Assembly (NCBI RefSeq): GCF_016429255.1 | Contig: NZ_JAELUG010000035.1 | Location: 1-54,217, forward strand | Direction of reading: 5' to 3' | DNA: 54,217 nt | DNA from: Rhizobium sp. ASV8 | GTDB lineage: Bacteria; Pseudomonadota; Alphaproteobacteria; Rhizobiales; Rhizobiaceae | Shown here: positions 33,931-42,946 of the stretch, in pieces | Layout: every line of letters begins with the position of its first letter | How positions within the stretch are numbered: the first letter of the stretch is position 1 | The notes under the pieces: model-generated | Databases searched by the model: none | Told to the model about the DNA's origin: nothing | Seen by the model: only the letters and a program-made list of their open reading frames with translations | Position numbers and translations under genes: made by a program

Positions 33931-34788
33931 TCACGCCAGCCGCACCCAATCCATCGCCTCAAGCACGTATGGAGCGAACAGGAAATCCCTGATCTCGACA
34001 ATTCGACCTTCCGACCATTCGACCAGGACGAAATGGGCCGGCCGCTCCATCGACCCAGTGCCATCGAAAACAAGCATGGCTGGCTGCCCCTCGACCGCAC
34101 CGAGCGCAAATCGCCATTTCGCCACCTCGGCATAGCGCGTGAAATAGGGAGCGATCTTGTCGCGGCCCTGCCACGTGAGGCGGTTGACCAGTTCCAGTTT
34201 CACATCATCGGCGAGCATCGCGCGAATCGCGTCGAAATCACCACTTCGGAACATATCGACATAGGTTGCGATTTTCCGGCGGTCCGCTTCGGACATCAAC
34301 GGCAGCCTTGCATCTTCGCCCTCTTGGGCAAGCAATCTGAGTGCCATGCGCCCGCGCTGGAGTGCAGATTTTGCGGCCGCAGGAGAGCAATCTGCGATGC
34401 CGGCTATTTCCTCTATCGAATGTCCCAGGACATCCTTGAGGATCACCGCGCAGCGCTGCAGCTCCGGTAACCGCAGAAATGTCTGAAAGCCGATAGCGAC
34501 AATGTCCGCTTCGGGAATGGGATCGGCCTCGATATCGTCCGTGAGCGGCACAACAGTATTTCGAGAGTTGCTGCGCAGGAAGTCGAGGCTTGTGTTGTGG
34601 GCGATGCGAAACAACCAGCCCTCGAGATTATCCACCTCAGCCCCGTGGTTTCGCGCGTGCAACGCCTTGACCAAGGTGTCCTGCAGGACGTCCTCGCCCT
34701 GAATGGCCGATCCTGTCATGCGCGCGCAATATCGATGAAGGCGCGGTCGCAAGGCTTGCAGTCGATCTTCGAAACCATCCGAGGTCAT
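33931..34788 (-). CDS. ECF sigma factor with C-terminal SnoaL-like domain
   Basis: Sigma-70 family extracytoplasmic-function factor of 285 residues. Sigma2 covers about 7-75 (DVLQDTLVKAL, NLEGWLFRIAHNTSLDFLR), sigma4 about 100-155 (LPELQRCAVILKDVLGHSIEEIAGIADCSPAAAKSALQRGR), and a SnoaL/NTF2-like domain 165-285. In such factors the C-terminal domain replaces a separate anti-sigma. No anti-sigma gene is adjacent. The WLPEP and DGGGR motifs of the ECF41 group are not visible, so another SnoaL-fused group is likelier. The 162 bases upstream show no clear autoregulated promoter. Confidence 0.87.
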   Translation of the reverse strand: MTSDGFEDRLQALRPRLHRYCARMTGSAIQGEDVLQDTLVKALHARNHGAEVDNLEGWLFRIAHNTSLDFLRSNSRNTVVPLTDDIEADPIPEADIVAIGFQTFLRLPELQRCAVILKDVLGHSIEEIAGIADCSPAAAKSALQRGRMALRLLAQEGEDARLPLMSEADRRKIATYVDMFRSGDFDAIRAMLADDVKLELVNRLTWQGRDKIAPYFTRYAEVAKWRFALGAVEGQPAMLVFDGTGSMERPAHFVLVEWSEGRIVEIRDFLFAPYVLEAMDWVRLA

Positions 34789-34950
34789 GGTCGTATCGTC
34801 CTTTCACTTTCTGCTTACCCTTGATCGGGCACGGTTGTCGATCAATCCCCGGGTGGGTCTCAGATAGAACATTGAAACAATGCCAGCACCGGCAGCCATT
34901 CAACTGTCGGCTTCGCCTGCCCGCTCACCCGAACGAAAAAGGAGGAGTTT

Positions 34951-35616
34951 TCAAAGCGCCCAACTTTCGAAAAGATACATCTGAACACCGGAGTCGTCGG
35001 GCGCATAGATTCGGCGATCAGCGGCAGCGGCCTGACCTTCCGGGCTTGCGAAGGCCGTCTTGATGGCCGCGAGGTCGTCGAAATGCAACGTTCCGATCCG
35101 ATAGACATCGGGAGCACCTATCGGCGCCGCGATGGGGCCATGATTGACATGGTAGCTCCTGAGCCCCGGAAGCTTCTTGGCAAGCGGCACGTGGATATCG
35201 AAATAATGCCGATCGAATGCCTCCGGGTCCTTAGGGGTCCGATAGATCACGACCATCTGGGCCGCTCCAGCGCCCGGCAGCGAGCCGTGTGAAAGGGATT
35301 TGGCGTGATGTTCGTGTGTGGCGGTCGCCACCGCCGAGCCCATGATTGTTTCCAGGCTTGCCAGTGCGGCGATCCTCGGGAAATAGGCTCTCATGCGCGG
35401 ATCCTCGCGCATCGCTGCGACTGCGGCAGGCGTCTCCCACTCCGATTGAATAACGACCCCCGTGCCGTCTTCTGCCGCGATCAACCGGGTCATCCTCCAG
35501 CCAGAAAGGGTGCGGATGACGGTCTCGATGTTCTCTTGCAGGAGTGTGATCAACGCCTCCTGCTTCCCCGGTTCGCATCTCAAGAGATTGATCAAGGTGG
35601 TGGGTTCGTTGGACAT
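34951..35616 (-). CDS. ABM-EthD two-domain protein
   Basis: 221 residues made of two ferredoxin-like domains: an antibiotic-biosynthesis-monooxygenase (ABM) type N-terminal part (1-95, LINLLRCEPGKQEALITLLQ ... VIQSEWETPAAVAAM) and an EthD-type C-terminal part (about 115-221, MVVIYRTPKDPEAFDRHYFDIHVPLAKKLPGL with the conserved HVPL). These folds act on aromatic or quinone substrates, or as dehydratase-like accessory proteins; I cannot name the substrate. AAGGAGATATGCC precedes ATG 35616. It follows the SDR gene by 164 bases on the same strand and precedes the ECF sigma gene. Confidence 0.78.
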   Translation of the reverse strand: MSNEPTTLINLLRCEPGKQEALITLLQENIETVIRTLSGWRMTRLIAAEDGTGVVIQSEWETPAAVAAMREDPRMRAYFPRIAALASLETIMGSAVATATHEHHAKSLSHGSLPGAGAAQMVVIYRTPKDPEAFDRHYFDIHVPLAKKLPGLRSYHVNHGPIAAPIGAPDVYRIGTLHFDDLAAIKTAFASPEGQAAAADRRIYAPDDSGVQMYLFESWAL

Positions 35617-35780
35617 GGCATATCTCCTTCTGTTTCGGATATGCCAAGGACGATCCAAAGGCTGCAAACGGATCGCAGCCCAGAAGATTTTTCCAAACCC
35701 ACTACAACAGGCCCAGATAGCGCTGCTCGCCCCCACCCGGCGCGGTTCAACACATGTTCAGGCGATGCCATTCCGTCGAC

Positions 35781-36542
35781 CTAGACGACCGTTTCGCCGC
35801 CATCGACGACGAGGATCTGTCCCGTCATGTAGGAGGAGCGGTCGGAAACGAGGAAGAGAATCGGCTCGGCGATTTCCGAAACGTCAGCCCAGCGTCCGAG
35901 CGGCACCTTTTCGGCAATATAGCCCTCGATAGCATCGCGTCCGCCCATCTGCGCGATGAACGGCGCATTGAACGGCGTGTCGACCCAACCAGGGCAAAGC
36001 GCGTTCACCCTTATGCCGAACCGGGCATAATCGCCCGCCATCTGCCGGGTCATCGCGATGACCGCATGTTTGGAGGTGGTGTAGGCAATCATCTCGCGGT
36101 CGTAGAGGACGCCTGACGAAGACGAGGTGTTGAGAATGACACCCTTGCCGGCCTTCTTCATGATCGGCATGACGAAGCGCGCGGCCATGAAATGCGCCCG
36201 GACATTCAGGTTCCAGGAGGCGTCGAAGCCGGATATCGCGACGTCTTCCAGATTGCCCGCGACCTGGGCGCCCGCATGATTGTGCAGGATGTCGATACGG
36301 CCATGCCGCGCCGCAATCTTTGCGATGCCAGCCTCAAGGGCGCGATCATCCATAACGTCGACAACCATGCTTTCGGCTCTGCCGCCTGCGCCGGCAATCT
36401 GGCTTACAGTCTCCTCGGCATTTGCCAAATCGATATCGGCGACAATCACATGCGCGCCCTCGCGCGCCATGATGAGCGCGCCGGCGCGGCCGATCCCGGA
36501 GCCGGCTCCGGTGACGATTGCGACCCGATCCTTGAGTATCAT
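35781..36542 (-). CDS. Short-chain dehydrogenase/reductase
   Basis: Classical SDR of 253 residues with TGAGSGIG (11-18) for cofactor binding and Asp36 at the end of the second strand, which favours NAD over NADP. The usual NNAG is HNHAG (87-91). Catalytic Ser141/142, Tyr154 and Lys158 are in place (YTTSK). The C-terminal VDGGETVV is typical. The gene starts 13 bases after the polyamine-type permease and is probably the last gene of that operon, so it may oxidise the imported compound or its alcohol product. AGGGAAAAATC precedes ATG 36542. Confidence 0.87.
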   Translation of the reverse strand: MILKDRVAIVTGAGSGIGRAGALIMAREGAHVIVADIDLANAEETVSQIAGAGGRAESMVVDVMDDRALEAGIAKIAARHGRIDILHNHAGAQVAGNLEDVAISGFDASWNLNVRAHFMAARFVMPIMKKAGKGVILNTSSSSGVLYDREMIAYTTSKHAVIAMTRQMAGDYARFGIRVNALCPGWVDTPFNAPFIAQMGGRDAIEGYIAEKVPLGRWADVSEIAEPILFLVSDRSSYMTGQILVVDGGETVV

Positions 36543-36555
36543 GATTTTTCCCTGG

Positions 36556-37368
36556 TCAGTTTGTCGTTGTCTTTTCGCGCATCAAAAAGCGCGCGATGAG
36601 AATGAGGACGAGCGACGCGATCAGCACCATCGTTGCGATCGCATTGATCTCCGGCGTGACGCCGCGTCGGATGGAGGCGAAGACATAGATCGGCAAAGTC
36701 GTGTTCGATCCCGCGACGAAGAAAGCGATGATGAAATCGTCGAAGGAAAAGGTGAAGGCGAGCAGAAAGCCTGCCAGGATCGACGGCATGATCTGCGGCA
36801 GGACAATCTGGCGAAACGTCGTCAATGGCGTGGCGTAGAGATCGCTCGATGCCTCGACAATGTCGCGACCGAGGCTTGCAATACGCGCCTTCACGATCAT
36901 CGTCACCAGCGCCATGGTGAAGAGCCCGTGCGCAGCGATGATCGAGCCGTAGCCGAGCGCGAACTTCGGTGGCTGATCGCCGGGCCAGACCGCTGCGATC
37001 AGCGGATTGACGATGCCGAAGACTTCGACAAGTGCCACCAGCGTCGCAATGCCGATGACGACACCCGGGACGACGATCGCTGCGGCAAACAACCCGTCGA
37101 AGATGGCACGCGTGCCAGGGCCGAGCCGCTCCAGGCCAATCGCCGCCATCGTGCCGAAGATCGCGGCCAGCCCTGCACTGGTAAAGGCGATGATCAAACT
37201 GTTTTGCAGCGCTTCCATGAGGAAGGTGTTCGACAGCGCTCGCCCGTACCATTGGGTCGAAAAGCCGGTGAACTCGCTCGCATTGCGGCCGGCATTGAAA
37301 GAGAACAGAACGACGAGCGCGATCGGCGTATAAAGGAAGAGATAGACGAAAGTGACGAGTGCGCGCAT
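36556..37368 (-). CDS. ABC transporter permease, spermidine/putrescine type (PotC-like)
   Basis: Inner-membrane permease of 270 residues with six hydrophobic segments and the EAA loop near residues 165-185 (EASSDLYATPLTTFRQIVLP). Its start codon overlaps the stop of the other permease (TGATG at 37370-37366). It forms a heterodimeric channel with the preceding gene product. FSFDDFIIAFFVAG near the last helices is the PotC signature. The substrate is likely a polyamine-like or other cationic compound, not necessarily spermidine. Confidence 0.87.
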   Translation of the reverse strand: MRALVTFVYLFLYTPIALVVLFSFNAGRNASEFTGFSTQWYGRALSNTFLMEALQNSLIIAFTSAGLAAIFGTMAAIGLERLGPGTRAIFDGLFAAAIVVPGVVIGIATLVALVEVFGIVNPLIAAVWPGDQPPKFALGYGSIIAAHGLFTMALVTMIVKARIASLGRDIVEASSDLYATPLTTFRQIVLPQIMPSILAGFLLAFTFSFDDFIIAFFVAGSNTTLPIYVFASIRRGVTPEINAIATMVLIASLVLILIARFLMREKTTTN

Positions 37369-38234
37369 CAGACGAGATCCACCTGGCGGGTGCCTGCAAC
37401 GCGCCAGGCGATGCGCATGGCAACAAGCAATATAATGACGACAACAGCTACCAGCGTCACGGCGATCGCCGATCCGAACGGCCAGTTGCGCGACTGCAGG
37501 AAGAGATCGACGAGCGCATTGCCGATGAAGAAGACTTTGCCGCCCCCCAGCAACTGCGGGATCAGATACTCACCAAGTAGCAGGATGGTTACGAGGGCAA
37601 CGCCTGTCATGACACCCGGCAGTGATAGCGGCAGCGTAATGGAAAAGAAGGTCGAGATAGGCTTGGCGCCAAGATCGGCCGATGCCTCCAGCAGTCGCCG
37701 ATCGAGCTTTTCGAGGCTGACATAGATCGGCATGATCATCAGCGGCAGATAACCGTAGACGATGCCGAGCAGCACAGCACCAGGCGTATTGATGAGCCTG
37801 ATATTCTCGATCCCGGCATATTCGAGCAGATGCGGAATGCCGCGTGCGCCAAGCAGGTACATCCAGGCATAGGTTCGCACGAGAAGGCTCGTCCAGAAGG
37901 GCACGACGACAAGCGAGACGAGCAGCAGCCGGCGCTGCGGGCTCGCCTTGACGGCAAGATAATAGGCGACCGGATAGGCAACCAGCAGGCAGGCTGCAGC
38001 GCCGATCGGTGCAAGGATCAGCGTATTGACGAAGGCTGCCGAGCGCGAGCCGAGATTGGCGAATTGCGCGAAGGTGAAGGCAGCCTGATAGCCGCCTTCC
38101 GGCGCTCGCTCGCCAAAGGCAAAGACGATGATGGCGATGAAGGGCAGCACCAGAAAGACGAACAGCCAGATGCTTGCCGGGCCGACGAGGACCGCGGTGA
38201 CAAGGCGCCGTTTGGTGGCAGAGGTAAGGGGCAT
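37368..38234 (-). CDS. ABC transporter permease, spermidine/putrescine type (PotB-like)
   Basis: Inner-membrane permease of 288 residues; it starts MPLTSATKRRLVTAVLVGPASI and has six transmembrane segments. The EAA loop is LLEASADLGAKPISTFFSITLPLSLPG. VPFWTSLLVRTYAWMYLLG is the PotB/PotH signature. It is translationally coupled to the following PotC-like permease. An 86-base gap to the binding protein gene upstream shows no clear terminator. Confidence 0.87.
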   Translation of the reverse strand: MPLTSATKRRLVTAVLVGPASIWLFVFLVLPFIAIIVFAFGERAPEGGYQAAFTFAQFANLGSRSAAFVNTLILAPIGAAACLLVAYPVAYYLAVKASPQRRLLLVSLVVVPFWTSLLVRTYAWMYLLGARGIPHLLEYAGIENIRLINTPGAVLLGIVYGYLPLMIMPIYVSLEKLDRRLLEASADLGAKPISTFFSITLPLSLPGVMTGVALVTILLLGEYLIPQLLGGGKVFFIGNALVDLFLQSRNWPFGSAIAVTLVAVVVIILLVAMRIAWRVAGTRQVDLV

Positions 38235-38320
38235 CGATAGGTTTCTTTATCCGCCGGTTCGGAATGCGAGCCCGGCCCCTTAACGTGGTGACGCTAGGGA
38301 CCGGGGTGGAGCAAGGGCGA

Positions 38321-39484
38321 TCAGGCCGACTTGAAGCGGGCCATCAGTTCGGCACGGCTCGGGTCGGTAAGCGTGACGGCGGCACCGAATTCCAGCGGGG
38401 TCAGCGCGGCCTCGTCGGGATAGACGATCTTGTTCGAGGTGATGTCCTTCGGCAAAAGGGCGATCACGCGACTGTCTGTGGTCGGCGCACCGTTGGCGAT
38501 ATGCTCCTTCACCGCGTTCTTCGGATCCATGAGATAGTTGAGCAGAGCGTAGCCGGCTGCCTTGTTCGGTGCATCCTTCGGGATCGCGTAATAGTCGGTC
38601 CAGATTTCGCCGCCGTCCTTGCCCAACACATAGGCAAGTTCAGGCATGTCGCGGTTGAGCTGCGCGCCGTCATTGGTCCAGCACATCGTGAGCCAGGCAT
38701 CCGTCGAGCGCATGGACGGCTGGTAATCGGAGTTAATCGCAAAGAGATGCGGCTTGACCTTGATCAGTAGTTCTTCGGCCTTGGCGAGCTCTTCCGCCTT
38801 GATCGAGTTGAAATCATAGCCGAGGGAAACGAGTGCGCTGCCGATGGTCGTCAGCTGATAGTCGTGCACCATGGCGCGCCCATCGGCCTCGGTCTGCGCA
38901 ATCTCGAAGAAGTCTTTCCAGCTTGCGAGCTTCGTCTTGATCTTCTTGGTGTTCACAGAAAAGCCGGTCGTGCCCCAGTTCTTCGGCACGGCATAGGTCT
39001 TGCCGTCGATCTGCCCTTCCTTGGTGAATCGCGGGCTCTCGGTGGTCTGGCTGAAGTTCGGAACCTTGGATAGATCGAGCTCTTCGACGAGGCCGAGCTT
39101 GTGATAGGTCGAAATCGTATAATTGGTCGGCACGTAGAGGGACCAGCCGGAGGCGCCGGCCTGGAGCTTGGCGAGCATTTCCTCGTTCGAGCCGAAGACG
39201 TTGACCTCGACGGCGACGCCGGTCGCCGCCTTGAAGTTCTCGAAGGTCTGGGGATCGTGATAGTTCGGCCAGGTTGCGATCGACATCTGCGTGCCGAGTT
39301 CGCCTGCCGCATAGGCCGGCGTCGAAAGCGCGCCCGGGAAGCGCGAAAGAACCGCTGTCGCAAGGCCGAGACCGGTGATGCCGAGGAAATGACGGCGGCT
39401 GACGGAGCCTCGCTTCAGGCGCATGAATTCGTCCATGAAGCCTTCGGCTGATATGGGGAGATTGTCCTTATAATCCTTGCTCAT
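38321..39484 (-). CDS. Periplasmic binding protein (PotD/family 1 type) with Tat signal
   Basis: Extracellular solute-binding protein of 387 residues. A long leader carries a twin-arginine motif (SRRHFLG, Arg30-Arg31) followed by a hydrophobic stretch, so it should be exported folded through Tat. The mature part resembles PotD (MSIATWPNYHDPQTFENFKAATGV, VPKNWGTTGFSVN, LNYLMDPKNAVKEHIANGAPT). ATG 39484 has AAGGGAACAG upstream. It lies 22 bases after the ATPase gene. The sequence does not show whether the ligand is spermidine, another amine or an opine. Confidence 0.85.
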   Translation of the reverse strand: MSKDYKDNLPISAEGFMDEFMRLKRGSVSRRHFLGITGLGLATAVLSRFPGALSTPAYAAGELGTQMSIATWPNYHDPQTFENFKAATGVAVEVNVFGSNEEMLAKLQAGASGWSLYVPTNYTISTYHKLGLVEELDLSKVPNFSQTTESPRFTKEGQIDGKTYAVPKNWGTTGFSVNTKKIKTKLASWKDFFEIAQTEADGRAMVHDYQLTTIGSALVSLGYDFNSIKAEELAKAEELLIKVKPHLFAINSDYQPSMRSTDAWLTMCWTNDGAQLNRDMPELAYVLGKDGGEIWTDYYAIPKDAPNKAAGYALLNYLMDPKNAVKEHIANGAPTTDSRVIALLPKDITSNKIVYPDEAALTPLEFGAAVTLTDPSRAELMARFKSA

Positions 39485-39506
39485 GATGCTGTTCCCTTGT
39501 TTTGGT

Positions 39507-40598
39507 TTATGCATTCGATGCTGGAAAGACATGTAAGGCTTTAGGGTCGAAGCCGAGGAAAACCTGCTCGCCCGGCCCCACGAGATCGCTCTCGTTCATG
39601 CTGCGGCGATCTGACGTGATCAGGAAGTCACCCAGTCCGGGAACAGTGACCGCATATTCCGCGGATGAGCCCAGGAAGATGCGGTGTGTCACTATACCTT
39701 TGAAAGATCTGCCTGATGCCGCCATCTCGCGGCTCAGATGAATAGCCTCCGGGCGCAATGCCGCGATCGCAGCTCCGGGCGCGACCCGCTTGCCGGCCGA
39801 AAGTGCCGAGCCGTCTGCAAGGCGGAGCGTTTCGCCATCAGCTTCCATCGTCGCCTCGATACGGTTCGTCTTGCCGACGAAATCGGCGACAAAGAGATCG
39901 GCCGGGCGGTCGTAGACCTCCTGCGGCGTGCCGAGCTGCCGGATGCGGCCGGCGCTCATCACGCAGACGATATCGGCCATCGACAATGCTTCCTCCTGGT
40001 CATGGGTGACGAGAACGAAGGTGATGCCGAGTTCGCGCTGCAACGTCTGCAGCTCGATCTGCATGGCCGAGCGCAGCTTCTTGTCGAGGGCAGCAAGCGG
40101 CTCGTCGAGCAGGAGCACGGAGGGCCGATTGACGATGGCGCGGGCGAGTGCCACGCGCTGCTGCTGCCCGCCCGACATTTCGTGAATACGGCGGCTGGCG
40201 AAGCCGCCGAGGCGGACCATCTCGAGCGCTTCGGCGACACGCCGGTCGATCTCGGCGGCACCGACCTTCGGGCGCATCTGCTTCAGGCCGTAGGCAACAT
40301 TCTGCGCGACGTTGAAATGCGGAAACAGCGCATAATGCTGGAACACCATGTTCACAGGCCGGCGGTAGGCCGGAACGCCGTTCATCTCGCGCCCGTCGAT
40401 CAACACGGTGCCTTCGCTTGGCTGCTCGAAGCCGCCGATCATGCGCAGACACGTGGTTTTGCCGCAGCCGGAAGGCCCGAGAAGCGCCAGGAATGCGCCC
40501 TTGGGCACATTGAGGTTTATGTCCGTTACGGCGGTCACGGCGCCATAGGCTTTTGTGACCGAACGGAATTCGATGTCGTTCGTTGAAGCGGATGCCAC
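39507..40598 (-). CDS. ABC transporter ATP-binding protein, PotA-like
   Basis: ABC ATPase of 363 residues. Walker A GPSGCGKTT (41-49), Q-loop HYALFPH, signature MSGGQQQRVALARA, Walker B VLLLDEPLAALD, and a C-terminal TOBE domain (about 270-360) as in PotA. I start it at GTG 40598, preceded by AGGGAACAG. The longer frame from GTG 40646 has no ribosome site. First gene of the operon with the binding protein, two permeases and SDR, and divergent from the LuxR-type gene. Confidence 0.9.
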   Translation of the reverse strand: MASASTNDIEFRSVTKAYGAVTAVTDINLNVPKGAFLALLGPSGCGKTTCLRMIGGFEQPSEGTVLIDGREMNGVPAYRRPVNMVFQHYALFPHFNVAQNVAYGLKQMRPKVGAAEIDRRVAEALEMVRLGGFASRRIHEMSGGQQQRVALARAIVNRPSVLLLDEPLAALDKKLRSAMQIELQTLQRELGITFVLVTHDQEEALSMADIVCVMSAGRIRQLGTPQEVYDRPADLFVADFVGKTNRIEATMEADGETLRLADGSALSAGKRVAPGAAIAALRPEAIHLSREMAASGRSFKGIVTHRIFLGSSAEYAVTVPGLGDFLITSDRRSMNESDLVGPGEQVFLGFDPKALHVFPASNA

Positions 40599-40683
40599 GT
40601 CTGTTCCCTGCGGTTGGTCGGCAGTCTTTATCTGCCTTATTGCCACCGTCGTTAAGGAAAGAGTAAGCCTGAGCTTCCTGCGA

Positions 40684-40762
40684 GGTATATACCCCGAAAG
40701 AGGTATTTTCGATCAAACTGCTTCGTGGGAGGTGTATATAGGGGCTGCACTTGATAGTGCAG
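40684..40762. promoter_or_regulatory. Palindromes in the divergent LuxR/ABC control region
   Basis: GGTATATACC (40684-40693) is a perfect ten-base palindrome, followed by GGTAT (40702-40706) in the same register. CTGCAC-TTGATA-GTGCAG (40745-40762) is a second inverted repeat close to the LuxR-type gene. Both are candidate sites for the LuxR-type protein. Confidence 0.45.
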
Positions 40763-40784
40763 GGCGGCAGAGGGGATCCGTCAT

Positions 40785-41597
40785 ATGAGCACCGACCTTG
40801 AAGGGCTTTTTGCCGCTTTCAACACCACGATCGGCAGATCGGCGATGGCCGATTTGGAATTCGGGGAGACGTTCCGCCAGATGATGGCGGCGCTGGTGCG
40901 GTTCGACTACGTCGTTGTCTTCGCCTATCGCGGCAAGGAGCGACCGATCGATCTATACAGTACCTTCGATCCTGAGGAGCATATCGTCTTCGTGACGCTC
41001 TATCAGGCCGGACCCTACCTGCTGGATCCATTCTACCACACGGCGCGTGGCCGCCGCGAAGGCGTGCTCAGAATGCGGGAACTGGCGCCGGATCGCTTCT
41101 TTTCGAGTGAGTATTACCGAACCTACTATGTGCAGACTGGTCTTGCCGAAGAGATCGGCTTCTTCGTCAATGTCGATGAGGATGTCACCGTCGTTCTGTC
41201 ACTGATGCGGCGCGAGAAGACCGGCGTTTTTCCGCCAGCCGAATTCCTGACGCTTAGGAAAGTCGAACCTCTCGTCGCGAATATGGTGAGACACTATTGG
41301 TCCGGCCTTGCTCCACGCTTCGATGCGCAACTGGCAGCCGGCGGCAGGAGCCGCCGCCGCCAGGGCCAGAATGGGTCCCTCGCACCGGCCGAAGCGGTCT
41401 GGCGGGATCTCAATCTGACAAGCCGCGAGACCGCTATCGTCGAACTCGTCTTGCAGGGACATTCGTCTGAATCGATCGGGTTGAAGCTCAATATCTCGAC
41501 GGGCACGGTGAAGGTCCATCGGCGCAACGTCTACCGCAAGCTCGGCATTTCGTCCCAGACCCAACTGCTTTCGTTATATCTCAAGAACCTCGCATAG
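40785..41597 (+). CDS. LuxR-family transcriptional regulator
   Basis: 270-residue regulator. The N-terminal 190 residues form an alpha/beta domain without the acyl-homoserine-lactone ligand residues of quorum sensors and without a receiver aspartate. The C-terminal LuxR HTH covers about 207-268 (LTSRETAIVELVLQGHSSESIGLKLNISTGTVKVHRRNVYRKLG). Similar proteins stand beside amine or amino acid ABC transporters in rhizobia. Divergent from the PotA-like gene, it probably controls that operon in response to the imported compound. GAGGGG lies nine bases before ATG 40785. Confidence 0.86.
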   Translation: MSTDLEGLFAAFNTTIGRSAMADLEFGETFRQMMAALVRFDYVVVFAYRGKERPIDLYSTFDPEEHIVFVTLYQAGPYLLDPFYHTARGRREGVLRMRELAPDRFFSSEYYRTYYVQTGLAEEIGFFVNVDEDVTVVLSLMRREKTGVFPPAEFLTLRKVEPLVANMVRHYWSGLAPRFDAQLAAGGRSRRRQGQNGSLAPAEAVWRDLNLTSRETAIVELVLQGHSSESIGLKLNISTGTVKVHRRNVYRKLGISSQTQLLSLYLKNLA

Positions 41598-41897
41598 GGG
41601 GTATTTTGGTCTTCCCAAATTTGCTTGGCGACAAGATTTGCAAAGCTGTGCGCGCGAAACCGAACGACATGCATAGAGGCCAGTCCGCCTCTATGACGCC
41701 AGCCCCGTCGGCGCCGATAGAAATTGCCGCGACATTGCCCATAAGAGAAGACCGGCTTGGCTACGCAACGATGCGCAAGGCATCGTTTCTCCCCGAAAGG
41801 CCTTGGAGTCATTAGCGCCCGAAGCGTTTCCGCTTTTCTTTGTATCGCGGAAACGCTTAATCTTCTTGCGTTCTTACGCACGCCGAACGGAAGGGTG
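41598..41897. repeat. Intergenic stretch with two palindromes
   Basis: 300 bases between convergent genes. CATAGAGGC (41672-41680) pairs with GCCTCTATG (41687-41695) over a six-base loop, and AAGCGTTTCCGC (41822-41833) pairs perfectly with GCGGAAACGCTT (41847-41858). The second resembles the hairpin after the permease at 11566-11608 and belongs to a recurrent rhizobial palindrome type. Both may act as terminators. No gene is seen. Confidence 0.5.
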
Positions 41898-42701
41898 CTA
41901 AGCTGCCTTCAGCGCCAAAGTCGCGATGAACGTCGGCAGGAATTTGTCTATGAGAAAACGCGGCGTGGGTTGCCGGTCTTCCAGAAAGCCGGCGATGTGG
42001 AAACCCGCCTCGATCTGTCCTGCAATCTGATCGGACAAACTATGCCCCGACACCAGGGCTTCGCCCCGCGTCAGTTTCGCTTCCAGCGTGGCCGCGTCGA
42101 GATCCGTCACATCGGCATAAGGTATCGTGAAGACAGGCCGGATAAGCCCCTCCTTCATCAGGGCCGGATCGCGATCTCCGATGAAAACGACGGGGTTATA
42201 GAAGCTGCTCAGCAAACGTCCCTGCGGCTTCAGCACGCGATGGCATTCGCGCCAAATGGGCCTGATATCGGGAACGTAGAGATTGGAAATCGGATTGAAG
42301 ACGATATCGAAGGTCTCATCGGCAAAGCGGGAGAGATCGCGCATATCCCCCTGAATTGCTGTCAGTTTCAACCCATCGCGCGCCGCAACGCTGCGATCCA
42401 GATCAAGCTGCTTTTCGGAGGCATCGAAAACCGTCACCTCGCCGCCTGCGGCCGCCAGCACAGGCGCCTGTTGGCCGCCGGCGGATGCCAGGCACAAGAT
42501 GCGCCGGCCCTTCACGTCTCCCAACCAGTGGCTCGGCAATTCGCTGGGGGTCAACCGAACGGACCACGCCCCGCGCTTGGCTGCGGCCGTAATTTCCGGC
42601 GCGACAGGGCGCGACCACTCACAACCGCTGACGGCGAACTTGTCCCATGCGGACTGATTGAGAGCATAAACATCCAATGATGCTGAATTTGAAGATGGCA
42701 T
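41898..42701 (-). CDS. Class I SAM-dependent methyltransferase
   Basis: Rossmann-fold methyltransferase of 267 residues. Motif I (ILCLASAGGQQAPVLAAAG), the acidic end of the second strand (VTVFDAS), a GDMRDLS motif and FDIVFNP are present. It is of the UbiE/small-molecule type often found in bacteria near no particular pathway. GAGGTTTCA precedes ATG 42701. The substrate is unknown. It follows the end of the SecD-head-like protein gene by about 245 bases on the same strand, a gap in which I see nothing else. Confidence 0.82.
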   Translation of the reverse strand: MPSSNSASLDVYALNQSAWDKFAVSGCEWSRPVAPEITAAAKRGAWSVRLTPSELPSHWLGDVKGRRILCLASAGGQQAPVLAAAGGEVTVFDASEKQLDLDRSVAARDGLKLTAIQGDMRDLSRFADETFDIVFNPISNLYVPDIRPIWRECHRVLKPQGRLLSSFYNPVVFIGDRDPALMKEGLIRPVFTIPYADVTDLDAATLEAKLTRGEALVSGHSLSDQIAGQIEAGFHIAGFLEDRQPTPRFLIDKFLPTFIATLALKAA

Positions 42702-42946
42702 TGAAACCTCTATATCGTTGCCAAGCCGTAACGGGCGGAAACACCCTGCCCGGCATATCTGCTTGAAAAGTGAAATGAGCCGTAGGATCGACGAACACAC
42801 GCGTCGCTCAGCCTACAGGCTGCCGCGCCGGGATATGTGCGTTGATCTAAGCTTAGAGGATCACTGTCAGGGCACTCCGATATGGGAGCCCGGCCTATCA
42901 TCGATGTTCGGGGCATTCAAGGTCGAGCGCTTTGGTAATCGTCTCG

